This document shows, in pieces, positions 11,197 to 22,778 of a DNA stretch of 64,000 nt (position 1 is its first letter; every line of letters begins with the position of its first letter). Under the pieces are notes generated by a model, which saw only the letters and a list, made by a program, of their open reading frames with translations, was not told where the DNA came from and ran no database searches. Location: contig CAJJDO010000111.1 of assembly GCA_905183005.1 (NCBI GenBank), positions 190,942 through 254,941 of the forward strand, in the 5' to 3' direction. The DNA comes from Paramecium pentaurelia (taxonomy: Eukaryota > Ciliophora > Oligohymenophorea > Peniculida > Parameciidae). The position numbers and the translations under genes are program-made.

Positions 11197-11887
11197 TCAA
11201 TATTACTATTCTTCATAATTTAATACTGAATTATTTTCAGCACACTTTTCAATATATTTGATATAAATATCAAATTCATTATCTAAACATTCCTCCATTA
11301 AAGGAGGAAGACGAGATGATTATTTCAAGAATATTATTAATAAACAAAATTCAGCAACACAAATTAAGCGAAAAAGAGAATAATCAAATCTCTTACAAAC
11401 TATACCAATGAGACAAAAAACTATAGTTATCAAATATCCAACATTAACAGATATTTTTATGAGTTGAAATCTTATCATTTGAAGTACCTGATTCATGTAT
11501 CCATTAATAATAGATTTAATAATAAAAGTAATTAAAACAATGATATCTTATTACATCTCCATAAATAATATGCAAATCAAAATGATTTAAAATATTGAAC
11601 AATAAAATTAACAGTGTTGCACATATTTATTTAAAGCCACCAATTAACCTAATGTATAACATCCAAAATATATTAAAAGTATTAATGGATTATCATATAC
11701 AAACATAGCTATACAACTATCAAATATATGAATTATGTGTCCAAAACCTATTTTTATTTTTATCATTTATACATATAGTAAAGAATAATTTACGTTAGAA
11801 ATCAGTTTGTCTAACATTATTAATTTGATCTTGTAAATTTGATAGATGAATTGAAGCTGTTAATTTATCTTCCAATTCAATTATCAT
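11197..11887 (-). CDS. Small multi-pass membrane protein, 221 aa
   Basis: ATG 11887 to TGA 11197 with a single 25-nt intron at 11748-11772 gives 222 codons. About 30 polar residues (MIIELEDKLTASIHL...) are followed by hydrophobic segments: FFTICFGHIIHIFDSCIAMF, LILLIYFGCYTLGQLVAL, a QIILICILFMEM segment, IVLITFIIKSII, and a Cys-containing YLITIVFCLIGIVC segment. An acidic C-terminal tail ends ENNSVLNYEEQQY. Four to six membrane helices are predicted by eye. The layout of a small four-TM-plus protein with cytosolic ends is common among ciliate-specific membrane proteins, and I recognise no family. It is followed 81 bp upstream by the stop of the next minus-strand gene. Confidence 0.75.
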
Positions 11888-11968
11888 TTTAATTTTAATA
11901 TAATTTCTTATAATAAATATAATCTGGTGATAGTAAATATCAATATTTAAAAATTCATATGTAAATTA

Positions 11969-13091
11969 TCAAATTACTTAATTATTATCAGATTTTGATG
12001 AAAATAACCTACTAATTATCTTTTTTTAAGGTGTTCTTTCTAAGAAATTTTTTGGTTTTCCAGAACCTCCTGTTGATTAAAATGTAAATTATTATTTAGT
12101 ACTTGATTAAGGTGATTATAATGAAGGTAATTAATGATTTTGATCATTCTATTCAATATTTTTAAATTTCTAACCAAATTTTAATTATAATGGTTATTCT
12201 TAATTATCTCTAAGATGTTAAGCAGTTCTTGATTTTCTTGAAATATCCTCATCAGGTAAATTAAAATTAATAAATTCATTAACAGGAGTAATCGTTTATT
12301 TTGAAGAATTAGTTCTTAAAGCAGTTTCTTATTATGATTATTATCCAATAGATCCATATCCTATAAATTGATTAGTGTTAATTTTTTAAATGGGAGGCTT
12401 AATTCGTGGAAGAAAGGCTGTTGAATTAGATTTTTACATCTATTCACTATTGAAATGAGATTATCTACTATTTAATAGAGCTTTTTAATAAGAAGGATAT
12501 TCTGGTTTAATATGTTCTTCAGGTGTTTTTGTAGAATTGTATTTAGAAATTGGTTGTAGGTCTGCCATACTGATGTTGAATTCCTTTTAAGTAGTTTTGG
12601 GAGTCTAAAAAAATCTGCCATTTGAACTTTTTTGGATGTTTGGGGCAACAGAATTATTTTGAGTAATGATTAATTACTCAGTATTAGATTTTGGTTGAGG
12701 TGGAGAGAAAGGTTTTACTGATGGAACTTTCATCAATTTGGGTGGAGAGCTAGTTAGGTAGCACTTCATACCCATATTTATGCATAACAGGGGTTATGTA
12801 TTGATTCTATACAAATTACTTTGCGGATTTAGCAATACTTTCTTGTTAAGATGGTTATGAGGATTGTTTTTGATTAACTTATTGATTTAACACATTCTTT
12901 TTTCCATCAGAATTAATTTTGAATGCTTGATCTTTTGTATTTTTGAAAGGGACTCTTTATAATTGCTTTTATTATAATTTTATAGTTTAGCCTAACGAAC
13001 CCAATTATGGATTGAAGAATTGAGCTGTTTACTTCATTTCTTAATGCAAACGATTATGATCAAATGAAGATGAATCTTGGTGATTAATCAT
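11969..13091 (-). CDS. Low-complexity Pro/Gln/Ser-rich protein, 366 aa
   Basis: ATG 13091, TGA at 11969 and one 22-nt intron at 12750-12771 leave 367 codons. The start is MINHQDSSSFDHNRLHQ. The protein has no hydrophobic segment and no recognisable domain. It is rich in Gln, Ser, Pro, Thr and Lys, with several SPP or TP motifs such as PSVKPFSPPQPKSNT and KTPEEHIKPEYP that could be proline-directed phosphorylation sites. This composition suggests an intrinsically disordered regulatory or scaffold protein; that is inference. Neighbours on both sides are minus-strand genes with short gaps (81 and 181 bp). Confidence 0.7.
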
Positions 13092-13272
13092 TTGCTTTAA
13101 ATAATAATTAATATATCAATAACTATTAACATCATCGAAACTTGAATACTTAATGATAAGTTTCAATTTTATTATTAAAAATCTATATGTTTTTCTTGAA
13201 TATTAGTTTAATTTTTAATCTATTAAATTAAAATTGATATATATATATATAAACCACACAAACAATAATCAA

Positions 13273-15806
13273 TCATTATCCAAATTTAAGTATAAAATAT
13301 TGAAATTGTAATATCAATTAATTCAAGATTTCTTATATTGATTATATGTTCAATTAAGGGGTTGTTAATTTAATCTATAATTATGTTAATTAAGCAGCCA
13401 TCCCTTTAATAAATTAATCCATTCCTGTTCCAGGTTATATTTAAACTTATTAATTTTAAGTTAACACTTATAAATCATTTCTTAATTTAACAATATGTTC
13501 TTCTATCTTTTATAATCTATCCTCAGATTAAATATTTTATTAAGGTGGTTATTATTACTAAAATTCTGCTAATTTTAATCCTTTCTTAGCATCCTCATAT
13601 TATTTTACCATAGATTCAGTTTATTATATCAATTAATCTAATTTTTATAATGCCTCTTATCCTGGTCTATTATTTTCAGCCAATTAGGATATATTTTTAC
13701 TTAAAATTTATAGTTGTTGAGTAGAATTGTCAATGAATGCATTAAAATTAGCCAATTTAGTTTAGTCTATGAATTACATATCATTAAAATATTAAATAAC
13801 TTTATCAAATATTAAAACTACTCCTTAAGACATTTTAGCTAATTCAACTTAATAAAGTTAACCTATTTATTCTTTTAAATAATCATTAGTTGTATTTTAG
13901 ATTAATTATGTACACTATATATATATATATATAATATTTACTTCAGGTTAAGATATTTATTGATTAGCTAACAACTTCAAATGATTACCTATTCTTTCAT
14001 CGATTAATTACTCAAAATATGCTTAATTAAAATTATCCATTAAAAAGTTTTCACAAGTTTATTAATATAATTCTAAATTTTAAGTAACAACATTTTCCAT
14101 TTAAATTTCTAATTAACATAAATCTTATTTAAATTGTTATTCTAATTTAAGTAATGCTTATTAATCATTTTAACCAAACTTATCTAAATCTTTTTTTACT
14201 TAAATTTCAATTAAATCTTTAATGTCAAAAATAAATGTAATATCTTCAATTAAATCTTTTTTAACATCATTACTTATTATTTAGAATTATTATTATTGTT
14301 AACATTATTAAACTTTAGGAATCAGTTCATTTTCTATTATTTCATTTGCTTTAATAACTGGATCAATTTAATTAATATTATTCTATATATTGTTATTATT
14401 TTCCCATCGTTATTATTTTTATAATTATTATACATCTTCTTCTTTAATATAAGGAGGCGGTATTAATTGAGATTATTGAATAATACTGGAACCTTGTTTC
14501 TTTGAAGTATTTTAATCATATAATTAAAGTAAATTCTCAGGTAAAACTGCACCAAGAACAAGATCACTATAAAACCAACATAATTCAATTTTATCTTTCT
14601 TTTCAGATTATAATCCAAAAATATAAGGTAATTCATGATCTGTAAATTCTAATTCTTAATTTTAGAAATCTTTAAATCCTTATTAAAATTCTAAATATTC
14701 TTTTTCAGATTCACATTTATTTCCACCATGTAAGAATTTTGTTGTTTATTCAGGTGGTATTATAAATTATATAAAGAATGAAGAAGTTGATCTTTCCTTA
14801 ACAAATTTTTTTATATGTTTAATTTTGCTCTATTCTTTTTTCAATATCTAAATTGTATGATAATTAATATAATTACTTAAGATTGATTCAATTGAGCTAT
14901 ATAAATTTGTACAGCCATTTCTTATGTTTGATATAAAATGAAAAGAAAGTTTTATGTCGAATCTATTTAAAAATCAATTAATTCTACTTCTTATTTACTT
15001 TAAATAGATTTTAATATAAATTACCTTTCACTAAATTTAAATTTTACAGATTCATTTGGCAATAGACTTGAAGTATGTAAATCTTCTTTTTCGAAAGTCC
15101 AAAAAATAATTCTTTTTTAAATTGTGATTGTAAATAAAGAAATTTAATTATTATGTTCAAATAATTAAAATTTTAAAGGTTCTGATTCTGTATATTTAAG
15201 ATTATGTTCATTAATAATTTATAATGTTTTCGAATTGAGAACTTATAATTTGGAATCTTAAGTAAGAACAAATATATATTTTAAACATCTAGAAATAATT
15301 ACTTATTTTGCTATTTGTTTTAGTTATGATTTGATAATTTTATTGTCTAATTAAATTAGATATATTTATGTATTATCAATTAGAATTGCTCCTATTTATT
15401 ATGAAGAATATAATTTAGGTAATTATAATCCTTCTATTTTGAGCTCAATTGTCAAAGAAAATTGATATTGACAATCAATTTTGAAAAATTAAATTACCTC
15501 ATTATTTTGGATTATTATTAAATAATATGAATGTTCAAAATAAGCAAGAACAAAATCTGATATATCATTATCTGTATTTAGATAATATTTTTCATAGCTA
15601 TCAATACATGAAACTAAGTAAAGACACTTAGAAGATTTTTTGCATACAAATAGATAATCTAAACTCTTAATTTATAATGCATGATAATTTTCAACATCAG
15701 ATACATCAACAGTCTCTTAATCTATTATTGTATTTTAATTTGATGCACAAGTGTACCTATCATTTAAATTAGAATTTTACTTGTAATGATTGATACTTGA
15801 AGACAT
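13273..15806 (-). CDS. Probable beta-propeller plus coiled-coil protein, 825 aa
   Basis: ATG 15806 to TGA 13273. Two introns (29 nt near 14845-14873 and 27 nt, a TA-repeat, near 13918-13944) leave exactly 826 codons. The first 380 residues alternate short hydrophobic strands with polar loops, as in YLFVCKKSSKCLYLVS, KYIFVLTQDSKLQVLNS and KRIIFWTFEKED, about 40 residues apart, as in a beta-propeller. A middle segment (FIIPPEQTTKFLHGG, then DKIELCWFYSDLVLGAVLP) is followed by a Gln-rich linker and about 350 residues of coiled coil to the C-terminus. A propeller followed by coiled coil at this size is the layout of Nup82/Nup88-type nucleoporins and of some mRNA-decay scaffolds. The propeller is inferred from residue pattern only and the family assignment is weak. 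Confidence 0.75.
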
Positions 15807-15952
15807 ATAAGTGTGTATAAATAATTAATATTTAATATATTTATCAATTAAATTAAATAACTTTGAATATATTATTTTATTTTCATAATTCATTTGTAGA
15901 TCAAATTTATATAATATTAAATATAGTTTTTATATCACATATATTGTAGTAA

Positions 15953-17767
15953 TCAGATTAAAAATTTCTCTAATACTTAACTCTAAATCAATAACATTTC
16001 CATTATTTCAAATTAATTCTTTTATGCAGATATTAAATAATCTTAAGAACAGTTTTTTTTATTGACACTATATTATTGCATATTAGACTTAGGTATTCCA
16101 TATAAGTTCCCATTTTAATTAGAACATTAACTTTAAGACAATGATTCTGATGCAATATTAAATTACAAATTTTCTGAAAAATTAGCTATAGCATGTAATT
16201 TAGCATTTAGAGTATTTTCAGAATAAAATAACTCCTTTTATAATTAAGTTAAATCATTAGCAATAGATTCAGGTTTCAAATTGACAATTCTATCGACTAG
16301 ACTTTTATATTATTTCCCAAAATATAAAGCATCACCTAATAAATGATTCTATTATTAATAATTTTGATTACAATGTTAATTTAGTTTTCTTTTAATTCAT
16401 TTCTCAAATGACTAATTTCTTTATCTTTTATTTATTAAATTTAATTGCATTATGCTTAATAATAAGCAAATGTTTCCTATTTGTAATTCTCTAATTGTGA
16501 TTGACACATTTCTTAAGTATTCTTATATAATATGTATATTATACTTATAATTGCTATAAACTTTATTTCAATTAAATATTTTCATTTTCATATTCATGAA
16601 ATAAAGTATTATATTATTCTTTTTCTTCTTAATGAATTAGATCTTTAGATTTGAATTCTTCAATAGATTATAATAATTTTTCAATCTAAATAATAATAAA
16701 TCTATTAATTTTACTTCTTATTATTTTAATTCTAATTCTTATTTTATTGATGTAATTTAATAATTGGAATCTTAGATTTATACTTATTATTATTTATTTA
16801 TATTCTATAAAGTAGAAATTTATTCATTTAATTTATTTATAAGTTACTTTTTCTATTCTAATTCATCTATTTAAAACTTTATTATTTTTTAAGAACCAGA
16901 TACATTATTTTATTATTTCTAATGACTTGATTTAAATTTATCACTACTAATATTAGATTCCTTATTGCTCTTATTATTTGAAATAGGAGTTTTACTATTC
17001 TCAAAGTTACAGCTACTAAACCGTTGATGATGTGATTTATTAATTGACTTTTATGTACTATTAGATTCAGGCTTAAATTTATTCTGAATTTGAGTTAATT
17101 GTTTATTTAACTTATCTATTTATGAACCTCCAAATGATTTTTATTTTATTTCTTCTATTATTTCATACACAATACTAACGATATCTTTTACCATTGATTA
17201 GAATTAAGATGTTTAATCATTACTAATTTCTTATTTCTCAATAGTAGGTCTTTAATTTAGTTCTTGTATTAAAAGAAAGATCATATACTTTAGTAATATC
17301 AGATCTGTACTTCTATAAAAGTCATAACACGTTTGTGCATTATCTAAACAGAAAAGCTTCATTTTTGCAATTATTGCTGCACATGTGTTATGATCATTCT
17401 CTTTAGCATATTTTAATAGTTTCACCTTCTTCTCTATTTACATTAAGACAGGTAAAGTTGATTAGGAAATGGTTGAAATTTAAGAATATTTCTATAGATG
17501 AATGTCAAACACATTCTCATTTTAAGTAAAAGAAGAGCATGAAGCTTTTTCAGTAGGCTTAATCAATCTTTCTGTCCATTACTCAACATCATGTTTCTTA
17601 ACTTACAAGTAAGGAATAGGAGATGATTTCTCAAGTAATTAGTTAATTTCTCTACATGCAAAAGGTCTAGGTTAAAGAGGTGAGACAGAGTGTTCACTTG
17701 TTTTTTTATTGCCTGAGTATAGATTTTAGAGTTTCTAAAGTAGCTGACTGCTTGATGATGAGTTCAT
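15953..17767 (-). CDS. Long coiled-coil protein, 579 aa
   Basis: ATG 17767 (MNSSSSSQLLQKLQ) to TGA 15953. Three introns (29, 23 and 23 nt, near 16640-16670, 16530 and 16365; the middle one ends AAG) leave 580 codons. The first 80 residues are Ser/Pro-rich. Residues of about 110-230 form a mixed helical region containing LLKYAKENDHNTCAAIIAK and LILLKYMIFLLIQEL that may be a small helical-repeat domain. The second half is Gln/Lys/Glu-rich coiled coil. There is no membrane segment and I recognise no family. Coding quality is good: codons are G-rich at position 1 and the frame holds across three introns. Confidence 0.75.
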
Positions 17768-18134
17768 TTATAATTAACAGATATTTATACTAGGTTTAGT
17801 AAACCTATAAAATATAATAAAAACAAAACAATGCTTTTTTAAGACTGATTAAACTTATGTAAACAATTCATTTAGCATAATAATAAATATTCATCTTTTG
17901 AATACAATTCAAACAGTGAATATTTATATATTTTACTGAGAAACATCAGTAATATTATTTAAAACATTTCTTTCAATCTTAAATGCTTTAACAAATTATC
18001 ATATATTAATATTCACATTAATCAACTCAATAACAATCAGAATTCTTACATATTATCAATTATCTAAGAATTTAAATAATATATTGTTTAAAAGTAAATA
18101 TACAATTTATATCCAATCATTTTCAAATACCCAA
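17768..18134. other. Intergenic spacer
   Basis: 367 bp of A/T-rich sequence between two minus-strand genes. It must hold the promoter of the 579-aa coiled-coil gene and the 3' end of the next gene. No further gene or RNA is seen. Confidence 0.5.
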
Positions 18135-19592
18135 TCATTTTGATCTTTGATATACCCATCCACCAACTCCTATTGTAATTAAAATTAAACTAATAATCTC
18201 AAAATTTAGTCTATTTTTATCATAATAAATATTTTTAGTATTTTAAGAGATAGATGGATTAGTTTGATTTTTCTCTTTAGTATCAAAACAATAAATTGAG
18301 GCTTCTTTTTTATCTTCTTATATTTAATCGTAAGAATAGACTGTTTGCAATTCTTCTTTTAAAGTTACAATTCCTAAATCTTAAAAACTTGCATTAGAAG
18401 ATATTGATGCTAATGATTTTTAATTTTATGATTTAATCTATTATTCACTTAAATATTCCATCTTCTTTTCTGAATTTTTACTGCTATCAATTATAACTGA
18501 TTTAAAATGCCAAGGCTTTTTAGGAGATATTTATATTAAATCCTAAAGATATTCATTATCATTTGATTGATTATCCTTTATTTCATCAATTTCTGATTTT
18601 TCTGTATATTATGAAAGTTTTCTTTATTTAATTTCACCAAGATTATGACTAGTCTTAAATCTAAATCTTTATGGAATTAATATTTATTCTGTTTATTTTT
18701 ATAATTAATCTTAAGAATTATCTAGAAAATTCATTTGATTTTATTATTATTTAATGTTTAGAATAGTTTAGATAATTTCTAAGATATCATCTTCAGAGGA
18801 TATATTTGATTCAGTTTTATTTTATATTTACATTTACAAATTAATTAGTAACTCAAATTAAATTAATAAATAATATACTTGTATCATCAATATCGATAGG
18901 ATTTTTATCAATATTAGTGTATTTTTAATTTATTGTTCTTTTGTGATTTAACTAAAATAGTTCTGTCACTGTTTTCAATTATTTAATCAATCTTTAATTG
19001 AGATTGATACTATTATCTTTCAATTCATCATAAAATTTGAGATTAGTTTAAATTTAATCTTAAACCTTATTAATTTAATATTTTATTTTACAAATTTATA
19101 ACGATTTTTTAATTATTGTTTTTATTAAGTTAGAGAAGTCTAAATTTTATAAAATTCTTCATTCTCTTCTTTTAATAATAAATATCTCTCTCTACATATT
19201 CTTATTCCTTCTTTAAGATCACAAATTTTTTATGTTATTGAAGGATAAGTTTTAATTTAATTTATCGATATTTCAATCTAATGTAAATGAGATTCTTTAA
19301 TATCAAGATCAAAATGAAGTTTTTCTCTTTTATTTTTGATATTCTTTATTACTTAATATTATCTCTCTATATTATTTTAATAGTTGTTTAGATCTTATGT
19401 GATTTAGAATATTTTTGAATTGAGTTAAACTATTCTAATTTCTTTTCTCTAGTACGTACTTTCATAAGTTTAGATAAACAATTCAAAAAGTTTAGTCATT
19501 TATGAATTGCTAATGTTCATTCCATGCTTTTGAAGATATTGATAAAGTATTTGAAATATATGATGGTTTTATGTCAAACAGATTTCATTCAT
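18135..19592 (-). CDS. Coiled-coil protein with C-terminal membrane anchor
   Basis: ATG 19592 (MNEICLTQNHHIFQ) to TGA 18135. The protein is mostly polar coiled coil, for example EGIRICRERYLLLKEENEEF, followed by a Ser/Asp-rich region. It ends in a single hydrophobic segment IISLILITIGVGGWVYQRSK, five residues from the stop. That is the form of a tail-anchored membrane protein with the bulk in the cytosol. A 26-nt intron near 19068-19093 is clear. A second junction near 18825-18880 must exist, because the frame ends at a TGA there and resumes one frame over. The best GT...AG candidate is 27 nt and leaves the frame off by one, so either I missed the site or there is a one-base error. Family unknown. 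Confidence 0.65.
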
Positions 19593-19654
19593 AGATTTTA
19601 TTTTATTTACAAATATATAAAACACCGTTAATAACATTAATACTCAATTTAGTT

Positions 19655-20664
19655 TCATTCTATGGTTTATGTTTCCTATATTACTTGTTCTGGTTATTTC
19701 TCCTCTTCTTGTTCTTTTCTTTATTCAACTAAACTATTTTGATATGTTTCAATTGTTTTTTAATATTATGACTTAACAATTGTAATGATATTCAATTATT
19801 ATAAAGCTGTAAATAAGAGTTTTTTAAATTCTTCAAACTTTTAAGCTTCAATAAATGTTTTGAGTGATATTAATTATTCTTTTAAGTATTTGATTAATTC
19901 TTTATTGTTATAATTCTCTCTTAAAACATTAAGTCTAGACTTTAGTTCTTCAAATGAAGTTGTATAAAGACTTGAGATTGGTTAGACAACAATTACTTTA
20001 TATGTGAATAAAGTGGCATTCAAATGTTATTTAAAATTGAGTGTAACAAAGACCTTTAAGTTTTGAAGTTTTTAACCACCAACTGTTTGAATCTCATTCT
20101 TCAATAATGTAAAGAGTCCTTGAGTTAATTCTGTAAGATTATGAGCTAATTGAACAGTTCTTTGATTATAGGTTTATTCTGAACTTTTGGCCTTAGCTTC
20201 TTTCAAAATAGCCTTCTATAATTTGGCTATATTGCCTTCAATAGAAGTAAAGACTTTATTAGCTACATTGTCGCAAGTATGTAACACAAATTAAGTAGCG
20301 CCATTGTTCTTGGCCAAATCAACTCCTTAATCAAGAGCCTTCTTTGAGTTCTCTCTTATTTAATCAGTAAGTTCTTTTCCTTTCTACTTGAGTTTCTATC
20401 CTTGTTCTGCTATGTTGAATGTTTTTTCATATGATTGAACTATCTGGAAACTTCTATTTATGTTATCATCTACAGTGTCTGTCACTTTTTAAACATAGGG
20501 TTGAGTTACTGTGTCTGCATAGATAATGATGTTTTCCACAAATTTAGGTGCTCTATTAATTATAAGCTTAAAGTTTACTTTAATGGAAGTTTTGAATAAT
20601 TTGTGGTGATTAAGGACTTGGTTTTTGATAAGATGTTTCCAATGAATTTCTATTATTCTGACAT
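19655..20664 (-). CDS. Amphipathic-helical protein, perilipin-like, 327 aa
   Basis: ATG 20664 (MSEQQKFIGNILSKTKSL) to TGA 19655; a 26-nt intron at 20553-20578 leaves 328 codons. Codon use is richer in G/C than in neighbouring genes, suggesting high expression. The protein is almost entirely amphipathic helix with regularly spaced hydrophobic residues. An example is FVENIIIYADTVTQPY, then VTDTVDDNINRSF, AEQGQKLKQKG, ALDQGVDLAKNNG and FVLHTCDNVANKVF, followed by a long helical C-terminal half and an acidic tail. This 11-residue-type periodicity resembles lipid-droplet proteins of the perilipin family. There is no signal peptide or membrane helix. The gene is well supported. The lipid-droplet reading is a guess from residue pattern; any apolipoprotein-like helical protein would look similar. 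Confidence 0.75.
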
Positions 20665-22157
20665 GTAATTTAAATTAATGATTAAGTGATCAAGGAACGA
20701 AGAGCAACTTAAGAACTCATTTCATTATGATGTAAAATCAGTGTTTAATACGCATTTGACTTTAAATAATTTCTGATTTACAGTTTGCAATGCAAAATAA
20801 TTAATTTTAATGACGGTATAATTAATGGAAAACCTTATATTAATAATTACGACATTTTTGTGCTCTTGCACATCAAATCCAACGTCTTATCATTCTAATA
20901 TAAAATTGATATCTTTGAAAATATAATATTTAGATCTTTTCAATATAGAATTACAATACTTTGAATTCTATTGAATTTAAATATTAAGACATGATAAAAA
21001 TGAATCTTTGTTATTTTCATTGATATTATTGAAAATATAAACAAATAATATTCATAATCATCAATATGATTTCAAATGATTTTCAGATATAACATTTTTC
21101 CATTAAAAATAAAAAATAAAAAATATTTTCTATCCTCTAGAACAAGGATATGTATATCAATTAAATCATCAATTGTACTTTCAACATATACTCTTATATA
21201 ATTAATATATATTTTTAAAGAACTTCAAATCATTCATTCGATGGTTATTCTTTACATCATATATACTAACTAAGCATTAAATCTAATTAGAATACACATA
21301 CATGTGCTACTTTATGTATATAAACAAATAAAATCACTTTCCTTTTTCATACCTTAAAAATATTCTGAACTTCCAAAACTTAAACTATTATTATTAATAA
21401 ATTATCCTTACTAATTAACAACCTACTCTTTTTTCGTTATTTTGGGATCATTACAATCAAATCTATATTTATAACCTTGTGATTTTATCTTATTAATACA
21501 TGTCATTAGATTAAATTATAACTAAACAATTATAAATATATTTCTAACTCTACTTATACAATTTTTATATGATTCAAATACAATTATAATTAAATAATTT
21601 AAGAAAGGTTTATCAATATATTTTATGACTTATAGTGAATATTATGATATTAATAAAAGTAATTGGATGTTATGAGTTGTTTAATTAATAAATTACTTAA
21701 TTGATTTAATATATAAATTATTTTCTCAAATTAAAATTGGTAATAGAAAATAGATATTAATATCGATTGATGAAAATTTGATAAATCTTTTTTTTCTGTT
21801 TTACATTAATTATATGAATAAAGAACTTTTCTTATAAATTTTAAATGAAATATAGAACTTAAATTAATTTACAATATAATACGCATTATTGAATTCACTA
21901 CATCATTAAATATAAATTCATAAAATTAATTTTACACTGATATAGATTAAATGTGACTTTTTAATGGTTTTATTAAGAATTTTCTTAAAAATAATGGCAA
22001 TCTTGTCATTCAATTTTGAACTATAGAACATTTAAGTATATCTCATAACATAAAGTTTAACAGTAAAATTTATGCTTTGAATATGATATAATTTAGAATT
22101 TTACATATATTTCTTTAATATATTTAAAGAATACATTATTCACTTTGAATAGATTAA
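20665..22157. other. Long intergenic stretch without recognisable gene (1.49 kb)
   Basis: This is the largest gap in the window. The first 250 bp (20665-20915) are less A/T-rich and include a small perfect hairpin, GTGC-TCTT-GCAC, at about 20859-20870. The rest is extremely A/T-rich, with TGA in all frames at short intervals. I see no exon chain, tRNA or repeat array. It could hold regulatory sequence for the two divergent neighbours, a non-coding RNA, or a decayed gene. Confidence 0.5.
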
Positions 22158-22466
22158 ATGAGTACATTAGCATAGTTAATGGAAGTTAAAAGTGAAAAAT
22201 TGCTCAAGACTTAAGGAGATTCAGATGGAGTTATTCCTGATTCTGATCAGGAAGAAAAATTGAATAGCCCATACAATAAAGAGACACCAAAATCAACAAT
22301 AAGGCCTAAAAAACGCTTGAGATTTAGTGGAATGAATTAAGTTTGCTATTACTAATAAGGATCAAAAAGAGATATGTCACCTTCTCAAACAAGATAAACT
22401 TTGATATCTACTCATTCAATACTGAAAAATAAGGAAAGCCCAATTTTTTTGAGAGAAAATAAATGA
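22158..22466 (+). CDS. Small basic protein, 102 aa, function unknown
   Basis: An intronless frame from ATG 22158 to TGA 22464-22466. It starts MSTLAQLMEVKSEKLLKTQ, has an acidic patch PDSDQEEK, then a strongly basic cluster RPKKRLRFSG that could serve as a nuclear localisation signal, and several SP/TP sites (NSPYNKETPKST, MSPSQT). No domain is recognised. The KRLRF run loosely resembles the RVxF-type docking motif used by PP1 regulators, but the Val/Ile position is Leu, so I do not press it. Codon use supports real coding sequence. Confidence 0.6.
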
Positions 22467-22778
22467 TATAAAATATATATTTTTATTATTATTTTTCTAT
22501 CTACTGCTCTTTTTCATTTTAAAAAGATAGACAAAATAAATTTGATGATTAGTAATAATTGATTTTTGTGAAACAATCAAACTTTAAAAAAAAAGATGTA
22601 TAAAGAATACCAAAAATACATACTAATAAATGAAGAATATCAAATAAAAATAATAAATGCAGCATAGTTAATTTATATTTTATCATTATATTGATTTTTT
22701 AATGAGCTAATTATTATTAGGAAGAGGAGATTAATTAGTTTATTATATGTTTTTATCCTCTTCTCTCTATAAATATAA
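22467..22778. other. Convergent intergenic spacer
   Basis: 312 bp between the 3' ends of the 102-aa gene and the bZIP gene. Very A/T-rich with no gene seen. The bZIP frame could read further left only if an extra 23-nt intron near 22857 is spliced; I prefer the simpler stop at 22779. Confidence 0.45.

Noticed and set aside
13915..13945. TA dinucleotide run as a microsatellite or origin
   Set aside because: It falls inside a 27-nt intron whose removal keeps the frame; simple composition explains it.
20720..20790. ATGATGT followed about 50 nt later by CTGA, resembling C and D boxes of a snoRNA
   Set aside because: The C box is imperfect, no terminal stem is visible and such pairs arise by chance in A/T-rich DNA.
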